Source: CAWJNF01 sp963844235 (lineage in GTDB: Bacteria; Actinomycetota; Thermoleophilia; Gaiellales; Gaiellaceae). From it: DNA of 64,000 bases. Where the stretch lies: the NCBI GenBank assembly GCA_963844235.1, contig CAWJNF010000008.1, positions 1,054,001-1,118,000 on the forward strand, in the 5' to 3' direction. The notes under the pieces were generated by a model, which was given only the letters and a program-made list of their open reading frames with translations, was not told the origin of the DNA and did not search any database. The position numbers and the translations under genes were made by a program. Of the stretch, positions 30,241 to 38,900 are shown one piece after another. Numbering within the stretch: position 1 is the first letter of the stretch; each line of letters opens with the position of its first letter.

Positions 30241-30246
30241 TACGCT
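30241..30246 (+). promoter_or_regulatory. Leaderless -10 box (TACGCT)
   Basis: TACGCT, identical to the box at 9738, ends 5 nt before ATG 30252 of the MFS gene. No ribosome site is present. Confidence 0.5.
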
Positions 30247-30251
30247 AGGCC

Positions 30252-31878
30252 ATGCGTCGCGCGGCTTCGGTCATCCGCACGACTCTGCGGAACCGCGATC
30301 TCCGCTGGGTCGTGCTCGGATACGGGCTTTTCAGCTCGACCGAGTTCGCGGTCTGGATCGCGATGCTCGTCTACGCGTTTCAGCAGGGAGGCACCACGGC
30401 TGCGGGCGTCGTCGCGCTCGTCCAGCTGGTACCCGCGGCGCTCTTCGCCCCGATAGGGGGCCTGCTCGCCGATCGGCGGCGCCCGGAAGGGGTGCTGGCG
30501 GGAGGGTACGTAGCTCAGGCCGCCGCGATGGGCGCCACTGCCGTCGTGCTGTTCGGGGGAGGAGCGCCATGGCTTGCGTATGCCTTCGCCGCCGCGGCGA
30601 CGACGGCGATCACGATCACGCGGCCCGCCCAGGCCGTGCTCGCTCCCGGTCTGGCTCGAACTCACGGAGGAGCTGACCGGCTTCAACGTCGTCATAGGCT
30701 GGATCGAGAGCGCGGCGGTGCTGGTCTCCCCGGCGCTGACGGGGATCCTGCTGGCCTTCGGCAGCCCCGGTCTCGTGTTCGCGCTCTCCGCCGTCGCCGT
30801 GCTCGTGGCCGGATTCCTGATCCTGCCGCTCCGGACCGGCAAGGCGCAACCGTCCACGGCCCGGCCGATCTGGGAGGGAGCGGTCGCAGACGTTCTGGCC
30901 GGGTTCCGGGCCGTTGCGGCCACCCCGCCCGTTCGCCTGCTCGTCGTGTTCCTCGTTGCACAGTGCGTCGCGCTCGGCGCCTTCGACGTGCTCGCTGTCG
31001 TCCTGGCGCTCGACGTGCTCGATCTCGGCGAGTCGGGGGCCGGCTACCTTTACGCAGCGCTCGGCGCGGGTGGCGTCCTGGGCGCGGCCGCGACGCTGAC
31101 CCTGATCGGCCGGCGCCACCTCGTTCCCCCGCTTCTGTTCGGCGCCATCAGCTTCGGTGCGGCCTTCGTGCTGCTCGGCGCGTACCCGACGGCGGTCGGC
31201 GCGTTCGTGCTCCTCGCCGTAGCCGGCGGCGGCAGCATGATCGTCGACGTGGCCGGGCGCACGCTCCTCCAGCGGATCGCGCCGCCGGACCTGCTCGCCC
31301 GGGTGTTCGCGCTCTACGAGGCGCTCTCTCAGGCCTCATTCGCAATCGGCGCGATCCTGGTCCCGGCGCTCGTGGCAGCCGGCGGCGCGAAGGCCGCGCT
31401 CGTGGCGACGGGAGTGCTCCTCCCCTGCCTCGTCCTGCTGCGGTTCAGGGCCCTTCGCATGATCGACGAGGAGGCGACGGTCCCCATCGTCGAGATCTCG
31501 CTCCTCCGCTCGATGCGGATCTTCGCTCTACTGCCGGCGCCGGCCCTCGAGGGGCTCGCGCGCAGCCTCGAGCAGGTTCGAACGGAGCCGGGGACGGTGA
31601 TCATCCGCGAGGGCGACCCCGGCGATCGCTTCTACGCGATCGCCGACGGGGAGGTCGAGATCAGCCGCGCCGGCAGGCGGCTGGCGAGCCGCGGTAGAGG
31701 CGACGGCATCGGCGAGATCGCGCTTCTCCACGACATCCCGCGTACGGCCACCGTGACCGCCACGACCGACGTCCTCCTCTATGCGCTCGACCGCGAGCCG
31801 TTCGTGCTTGCCGTGACCGGGCATGCACCCGCGGCTCAGGCGGCTGAGGAGATCGTGCGCGAGCGATTCGCGAGATAA
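30252..31878 (+). pseudogene. MFS transporter with C-terminal cyclic-nucleotide-binding domain, one frameshift
   Basis: The gene reads as one about 540-residue protein if one base is removed near 30660-30663. The first frame gives membrane segments from VLGYGLFSSTEFAVWIAMLV to TITRPAQAVLAPGLART. The next frame continues at TEELTGFNVVIGWIESAAVL through further hydrophobic helices to LVPALVAAGGAKAALVATG. The MFS part resembles the MFS_3/enterobactin-exporter group. Residues after about 430 are a CRP-type cNMP domain: ALEGLARSLEQV, REGDPGDRFYAIADGEVEI and the phosphate-binding GEIALLHDIPRTATV with its Arg. The extra base lies in GCTCGAACTCACGGAG, not in a long homopolymer. It may be a real inactivating mutation or a consensus error; four similar insertions follow in the next gene. 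Start and leaderless promoter look intact. Confidence 0.75.
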
Positions 31879-31900
31879 TCGACAGGGTGACCGGCGGATC

Positions 31901-34744
31901 ATGAAAAAGGCGAAGCTCGCGGCCAAGCTGGCCGCCGCGCGCGAGCGCCTCGAGGAGCTGGAGACCGCCGAGGTGGTGCGCCGCCGGGCCGAGCAGATCC
32001 AGGACGCTCTTTACCGCATCGCCGCGACGGCCGCCGCGGCGGACGACATGCAGGAGTTCTACGCGGCCATCCACCGGATCGTCGGTGGACTGATGTACGC
32101 GAAGAACTTCTATATCGCGCTCTACGACGACGAGCGCCGGGCGATCAACTTCCCGTTCCAGGTCGACGAGGTCGACGTCGACATCACCGACCCTGAGGCC
32201 TGGGAGGAGATCGGTGCTGCGGGCCTCGGCCGTGGCATCACGGCCTACGTGCTGCGCACCGGGGAACCGCTCCTGGCGACTCCCGAGGTCTACGACGAGC
32301 TCCTGGCGCGCGGGGAGGTCGAGCCGGTGGGCGAGGCAGGCGTGGACTGGCTCGGTGTCCCGCTGCGCTCGGAGGGACGGACGCTGGGTGTCATCGTCGT
32401 GCAGACGTACACCGAGGACGTCCAGCGGCTGACCGAGCAGGACAAGGAACTGCTGATCTTCGTCGCCCAGCACGTCGCGTCGGCTCTCGACCGCGCGCGA
32501 CTTCTCGACGAGACGCGTCGGCGCGCGGCCGAGCTCGCGATCGTAAACAGCATCGGGCAAGCGCTGGCGGCCCACCTCGATCTCGAGGCGCTGATCGAGC
32601 TGGTCGGGGAACGGCTGGTCGAGACATTCGGCGCCGACATCGTCTACGTCGCGCTCCTCGATCCCATCACGGGCTTGATCGAGTTTCCGTACTACGTTGA
32701 GGACGGCGATCGGACAGATGAGCCGCCCCTGCCTCTCGGCGAGGGACTGACCTCCCGGATCATCGAGTCTCGTCAGCCGCGGCTCCTCAACGAGGACGCG
32801 CACTTCGAGGAGATCGGCACTCACGGAATCGGGACCCCCGCTCGGTCGTACATCGGCGTGCCGATCGTGCCCGAGGAAGACGCGATCGGCGTCATCAGCG
32901 TGCAGAGCACCCGAGAGGGGGGCCGGTTCGGCGAAGCCGACGTGCGTCTGCTCTCGACGATCGCGGCAAGCCTGGGCGTCGCGATACGCAACGCCCAGCT
33001 GTACGAGGAGACGGGCCGCCGCGGCCGCGAGATGGCGGCGCTGGCCGAGGTCGGTCGCGAGCTTTCGACAGCGGTCGACCTGGCTGCGGTGCTGGAGCGC
33101 ATCGCCCGGCAGGCGCTGGACCTCATCGAAGCCGACACGAGCGCGGTCTTTCTTTCGGAGCGGGACGCGCCGGTGTTTCGCGCGGCCGCCGTGCTCGGAG
33201 AGAGCGCGGACGAGATCAAGGCGGATCGGATCGAGCTCGGACAGGGGATCATCGGCGATCTGGCAGCTCGTGGCGAGGCGGAGATCGTCAACGACGTCTA
33301 CGACGACCAGCGTGCCCATTCGATACCCGGCACGCAAGACGCAGCCGAGGAACGGTTGATGGCGGCCCCGCTCGTCGCTCGCGAGCAGGTGATCGGGATG
33401 ATGGCCGTTTGGCGCTCCGGCCCTCGACGCCCCTTCACGCAATCGGATCTCGACTTCCTCGTCGGCCTCTCCCAACAGGCCGCCGCCGGGATCGAGAACG
33501 CACGTCTCCACGATGCCCGGGACCGGGAGAAGCAGTACTACGAGGCGCTGGTCACTCTGAGCCCGACGGCGATCGTGACGATGGATCCGGACGAGCGGGT
33601 GACCTCCTGGAATCCGGCGGCGGAGCGGCTGTTCGGCTGGAGCGACGCGGAGGCGGTTGGCCGCCCGATCGACGAGCTCGTTCTCGGCACGGCCGCCGAG
33701 CGGGAGGAGGGCGAGTCGGTGACGCGCCAGGCGCTCGAGAAGGGGCTGGCGCATATGACGACGCATCGAACCCGCAAGGACGGTACGCGACTCGATGTCG
33801 AGATCCTGATGCGCCCGCTCACCCTCGTCGACGGCCAGCAGGGCTTCCTGCTCGTCTACCACGACGTCACAGCCGCCAAGGCGGCCGAGACGAGGTTCCG
33901 CCGGCTTGCCGAGGAGCTGCCGCTCGTGACCTACATCGACGAGCCGGACGAGTTCGGCGTTCCCGGCCCGACCGGCACCTCCATCGTCGGCAAGAACCTC
34001 TACACGAGTCCGCAATGCGAGGCGATGTTCGGCTATCCGCCCGCCGACTGGAGCGACAACACGCTGTGGGAGCAGATCATCCACCCGGACGACCGCGAGC
34101 GCGTGCTGGCCCACCAGCTGGACTTCCAGAAGTCCAGCGAGCCCGTGAGCATGGAGTACCGGATGCTCCACCGCGACGGCAGCGTCGTCTGGGTGCGCGA
34201 CGAGTCCGTCGTAGTACGCGACGAGAGCGGCGGCCCGCTGTACGTGCAGGGTTTCTGGGTGGACGTCACCGAGCGCAAGGCGGCCGAGGAGGAGTTGAGG
34301 CAGGCTCGGGCCGAGGCGGAGGCGGCGACGCAGGCGAAGAGCGCGTTCCTGGCGACGATGAGCCACGAGATCCGCACGCCGATGAACGCGGTGATCGGGA
34401 TGACCGGTCTCCTCCTCGACACGGAGCTGACCCCGGCGCAGCGCGGCTTCGCGGAGGTGACGCGGACGAGCGGCGATGCGCTGCTGGCCATCATCGACGA
34501 CATCCTCGACTACTCGAAGATCGAGGCGGGCAAGCTCGAGCTGGAGAACCACCCCTTCGACCTGCGCGACTGCGTCGAGAGCGCGCTCGACATCGTGGCG
34601 GCGCGTGCGGCCGACAAGCACATCGAGCTGGGCTGCCTGCTCGACCAGGAGCTGCCTGCAGGCGTTGTCGGCGACCCCGACTCGGCTGAGGCAGGTGCTG
34701 CTCAACCTGCTCTCGAATGCCGTCAAGTTCACGGAGGTGGGTGA
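31901..34744 (+). CDS. Hybrid sensor histidine kinase 1, N-terminal part up to frameshift
   Basis: Reads 947 residues before a frameshift-induced stop. A basic N-terminal coiled coil (1-45) is followed by three GAF domains (about 45-205, 205-370, 375-540), two PAS domains (about 545-660, with SPTAIVTMDPDERVTSWNPA; and 665-800, with GYPPADWSDNTLWEQ), a short coiled coil and the HisKA dimerisation helix with phospho-acceptor His822 in MSHEIRTPMNAVIGM. The N box is lost from this frame because of an extra base near 34680. No membrane segment is visible, so it is a cytosolic sensor. It is a tandem paralogue of the gene at 35907; it lacks one GAF and one PAS present there. The upstream sequence (GATAATC...GGTGAC...GGAT) is also duplicated. 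The gene starts 22 nt after the MFS stop. Confidence 0.8.
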   Translation: MKKAKLAAKLAAARERLEELETAEVVRRRAEQIQDALYRIAATAAAADDMQEFYAAIHRIVGGLMYAKNFYIALYDDERRAINFPFQVDEVDVDITDPEAWEEIGAAGLGRGITAYVLRTGEPLLATPEVYDELLARGEVEPVGEAGVDWLGVPLRSEGRTLGVIVVQTYTEDVQRLTEQDKELLIFVAQHVASALDRARLLDETRRRAAELAIVNSIGQALAAHLDLEALIELVGERLVETFGADIVYVALLDPITGLIEFPYYVEDGDRTDEPPLPLGEGLTSRIIESRQPRLLNEDAHFEEIGTHGIGTPARSYIGVPIVPEEDAIGVISVQSTREGGRFGEADVRLLSTIAASLGVAIRNAQLYEETGRRGREMAALAEVGRELSTAVDLAAVLERIARQALDLIEADTSAVFLSERDAPVFRAAAVLGESADEIKADRIELGQGIIGDLAARGEAEIVNDVYDDQRAHSIPGTQDAAEERLMAAPLVAREQVIGMMAVWRSGPRRPFTQSDLDFLVGLSQQAAAGIENARLHDARDREKQYYEALVTLSPTAIVTMDPDERVTSWNPAAERLFGWSDAEAVGRPIDELVLGTAAEREEGESVTRQALEKGLAHMTTHRTRKDGTRLDVEILMRPLTLVDGQQGFLLVYHDVTAAKAAETRFRRLAEELPLVTYIDEPDEFGVPGPTGTSIVGKNLYTSPQCEAMFGYPPADWSDNTLWEQIIHPDDRERVLAHQLDFQKSSEPVSMEYRMLHRDGSVVWVRDESVVVRDESGGPLYVQGFWVDVTERKAAEEELRQARAEAEAATQAKSAFLATMSHEIRTPMNAVIGMTGLLLDTELTPAQRGFAEVTRTSGDALLAIIDDILDYSKIEAGKLELENHPFDLRDCVESALDIVAARAADKHIELGCLLDQELPAGVVGDPDSAEAGAAQPALECRQVHGGG

Positions 34745-35888
34745 GGTCATCCTCCATGTCGACGGCGAACGGGCAGAGCCGGGCAGGTGGCGTCTCCACC
34801 TGCGCGTGCGCGACACGGGCATCGGGATCCCCGCGGATCGAGTGCATCAGGCTGTTCGAGTCGTTCAGCCAGGTGGACGTCTCGACCTCACGGCGCTTCG
34901 GCGGCACCGGGCTCGGCCTCGCGATCTCGAAGCGTCTGGTGGAGCTGATGGGCGGCGAGCTATGGGCCGAGAGCGAGGAGGGCCAGGGATCGACGTTCCA
35001 TGTCAGGCTCGAGGCCCGAGGAGGCTGCGCTCCCGGCGCGCCCCGGGGCGAGCGCGGCAGGGAGCGGGCTCGAGGGCGGGCGTGTCCTCGTGGTGGACGA
35101 CAGCGCGACGAACCGCGAGATCGTGAGCCGCCAGGCCAAGGCGTGGGGGATGCACGTGGACGCGCTCGAGGCCCCGTCGGATGCGCTCGCCAGGATCCGC
35201 GAGGGCGATCAGCTTCGACGTCGCCGTGATCGACATGCAGATGCCGGATATGGACGGCCTCGCGCTCGCGCGCGAGATCCGGCGCTCGCATGCCGACTTG
35301 CCGCTGATCCTGCTCACCTCGCTCGGCCACGTGGCGCAGGCGGGCTCCGGGGCGGAGTTCGCGGCTCAGCTGACGAAGCCCGTGAAGGCGTCTCAGCTCC
35401 ACGACGCGATCGCGACCGCGCTTGCCCGACAAACCGCGGAGCAGCAGCCTGCCCCGACCGCCCTCGAGCCGTCCGAGGCGAAGACCTCGCCGCTTCGGAT
35501 CCTGCTGGCCGAGGACAATGCCGTCAACCAGCAGCTCGCCGTGCTGCTGCTGCGAAAGCTCGGCTTCGTGGCAGATGTCGCCGCCAACGGGCTGGAAGTA
35601 CTCGCAGCGCTCGAGCAACGCCAATACGACGTCGTGCTCATGGACGTCCAGATGCCCGAGCTCGACGGGCTCGAAGCAACACGGCGCATCTGCGCCCGCT
35701 GGCCCGCTCGGCGGCGCCCGCGCATCATCGCCATGACCGCAAACGCCATGCAGGAAGACCGCGAAGCGTGCCTCCAGGCCGGCATGGACGACTACGTCGC
35801 AAAACCCATCCGGCCCGAAGAGCTCGCAGCCGCGCTCGCCCATACCCGCCCGATTGACGTGATCGTCAGCCAGCGATCGGCGCGATAA
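34679..35888 (+). pseudogene. Hybrid kinase 1, frameshifted HATPase and receiver part
   Basis: Aligning by eye with the intact tandem copy shows four single extra bases: near 34680 (CCCGACTCG against CCCGCTCG), 34850-34851 (CATCAGGCTG against CATCAGCTG), 35014-35017 (GAGGCCCGAG against GAGACCGACG) and 35213 (CAGCTTCG against CAGTTCG). Corrected, the protein has the ATPase domain (RLRQVLLNLLSNAVKFTEVG, RFGGTGLGLAISKRLVE), receiver 1 (VLVVDDSATNRE, VIDMQMPDMDGL) and receiver 2 (ILLAEDNAVNQQ, VLMDVQMPELDGLEATR). The last 236 codons, from 35181, are open in one frame and could give a stand-alone two-receiver fragment. Either the locus is decaying or the consensus is faulty where two near-identical copies exist. 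Confidence 0.7.
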
Positions 35889-35906
35889 TCACACGGTGAC
35901 GGCCGG

Positions 35907-38900
35907 ATGAAGAAGGCGAAGCTCTCGGCCAAGCTGGCTGCCGCCCGCGTGCGCCTCGAGGAGCTGGAGGCCGCCGAGGCGGAGCGGCACCGAGCCGAGC
36001 AGATCCAGGACGCCCTGTACCGCATCGCCGAGACGGCGAGCGCCGCGCAGGACATGCAGGCGTTCTACGCCGCGATCCACGGCATCGTCGGCGAGCTCAT
36101 GTACGCGAAGAACTTCTACATCACGCTCTACGACGAGGGGCGGCAGCTGATCAACTGGCCGTTCTACGTCGACGAGCTCGATACCGATTGGCCCGACCCC
36201 AACGTCTGGGAGGAGCTGGGCACCGGCACCGCGACAGGCTCGACGGCCTACGTGCTCCGCACGGGCGAGCCCCAACTGATCCCGTACGAGCGGTGGATGG
36301 AACTGGCCGAGCAAGGCGAGATCGAGCTCGTCGGCGTCATCACGGAGCACACGAGCTGGCTCGGCGTTCCCCTCAAGTCCGACGGGAAGACGCTCGGCGT
36401 CCTCGTGGTGCAGAGCTACACGGAGGGCATCCGCTACACGGACGAGGACCAGGAGCTGCTGACGTACGTCGGCCAGCACGTCGCGTCCGCCCTGCAGCGG
36501 ACGCGGCTGCTGGACGAGACACGGCAGCGTGTTGCCGAGCTGGCACTCATCAACAGCGTGCAGGAGGGGCTCGCCGGCGAGCTCGAGCTGCAGGCCATCT
36601 ACGATCTCGTCGGCGACAAGCTCCGCGACATCTTCGACGCGCAGGTCGTCGACATCGGCGTCTACGACGCCGAGGCAGGCCTGGTGCGCTTCCCCTACAC
36701 GATCGAGCGCGGCGTCCGCTTCCCGGACGAGCCGATCCCGTTGATCGGCTTTCGGCGCTACGTGATGGAGACGCGCCAGCCGCTGGTGATCAACGAGGAC
36801 ATCGAGATCGCGGACAAGCAATACGGCAATCCAGCCGTAATGGCAGGGGAGCCGTCGAAGTCGGGAATCTGGATGCCGCTCGTCGTCGGCGGCGAGGCCA
36901 CGGGCGTCATCTCGATCCAGAACATTGACCGCGAGCACGCGTTCACCGAGTCCGACCAGCAGCTCCTGGCGACGCTCACCAGAAGCCTCGGCGTGGCGCT
37001 CGAGAACGCCCGCCTGATCGACGAGACGCGGCGGCGCGCCGCCGAGCTCGCCATCGTCAACAGCGTCGGGCAGGCGCTCGCGGCGCACCTCGACCTCCCG
37101 TCCCTCATCGACCTCGTCGGAGAGAAGATGCGCGAGACGTTCGACGCCGACATCGTCTACGTGGCGCTGCACGACCCGGCGAGCGACATCATCGACTTCC
37201 CCTACTACAGCGAGCTCGGGACACGTATCACCTCGTCGCCGATCGCCTTCGGGGAGGGATTGACGTCCCGCATCCTCCAGTCGCGCGCAGCTCTCCTGCT
37301 CAACCGAGCGGAGCACTTCGAGGAGATAGGGACGAGAGGTCTCGGCGTGCCCGCGGAGTCGTACCTCGGCGTGCCGATCATGGCGGGGGAGACGGCGATT
37401 GGGGTCATCAGCGTGCAGAGCTCCGTCCACCAGGGCCGTTTCGGCGAGGCCGACGTGCGTCTGCTCTCCACGATCGCGGCCAACGTCGGCGTCGTGATCC
37501 AGAATGCCCAGCTCTACGAGGAGACCCGTCGTCGCGGTGACGAGATGGCGGCGCTGGCCGAGGTCGGTCGCGAGCTATCGGCCGCGGTCGACATGGCCGC
37601 GGTGGTGGAGCGCATCGCCGAACGGGCGAAGGACCTCCTGGAAGCCGATACGAGCGCCGTCTACCTCGTGGAGTCGGAGGATCAGGCGTTTCGCGCGACC
37701 GTGGCCCTGGGCGAGAACGCCGCCGAGATCAAGGCGGATCGGATCGTGCTCGGAGAGGGAATCATCGGCGACCTGGCCGCCCAGGGAGCGGCGGAGGTCG
37801 TCAACGACGTAGCCCTGGATCCGCGCGCGCGCACGATCCCCGGTACGCAGGAGGAGGCGGAGGAGCAGCTCATGGTCGCGCCACTGCTTGCGCGCGACCA
37901 GGTGATCGGGATGACGGCCGTCTGGCGCTTCGGCGCCAGGAGCCCGTTCACCGAAGCGGATCTGAACTTCCTCGTTGGCCTCTCGCAGCAGGCGGCCGCG
38001 GCGATCGAGAACGCGCGGCTGTTCGAGGCCCAGCGGGACGCCGAGCGGCGCTTCCGAACGCTCGTCGAGGAGCTGCCGTTCGTGCTCTACGTCGACGCGC
38101 CTCGAGCGTCCGGACCCGGGGACGCCTCGAGCGACTTCCCAGCATGGGAGACCCTCTATGTCAGCCCCCAGGCGGACGCGGTGATGGGATTCCACATGGA
38201 CTGGCATGCCCGCGAAGCATGGGAGGCTGCAGTCCATCCGGAGGACCGTGATCACGTGCTGGCGGAGCAGCTCCGGTTTGAGGCGACGGGCGAGCCGTTG
38301 AGCATCGAGTACCGGATGGTCTCACCCGATGGCAGCGTCGTGACGTGGGTAAGAGACGAGGAGGTCGTGGTTCGCGACGAGAACGGCACGCCGCTCTACA
38401 CGCAAGGCTTCTGGCTCAACATCACGGACCGCAAGGAGCTCGAGGAGACGCTGCGCGCCCGCGAGGCGGAGCTCGCCCTCGAGAAGCAGTACTACGAATC
38501 GCTCGTCGCGCTGAGCCCGACTGCGATCGTGACCATGGACGTCGAGGAGCGGGTCACCTCGTGGAACCCGGCGGCGAAGCGGCTGTTCGGCTGGAGCGAG
38601 GAGGAGGCGATCGGCCGCGGGATCGACGAGCTCGTCCTCGGCACGGCCGAGCAGCTGGAGGAGGGCGAGTCCGTGACGCGCCAAGCGCTCGATGAAGGCC
38701 TGGCGCACATGACCACGCGCCGGACGCGCAAGGACGGCGCCCGCCTCGATGTCGAGATCCTGATGCGCCCGCTCACCCTTGTCGACGGCCAGCAGGGGTA
38801 CCTGCTCGTCTATCACGACATCACAGCCGTCAGGGAAGCGGAGACGAGGTTCCGCCGGCTCGCCGAAGAGCTGCCGCTCGTCACCTACATCGACGCGCCC

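Noticed and set aside
31661..34822. A 1053-codon antisense frame opposite hybrid kinase 1
   Set aside because: No recognisable domain; it follows codon-position GC periodicity of the real gene.
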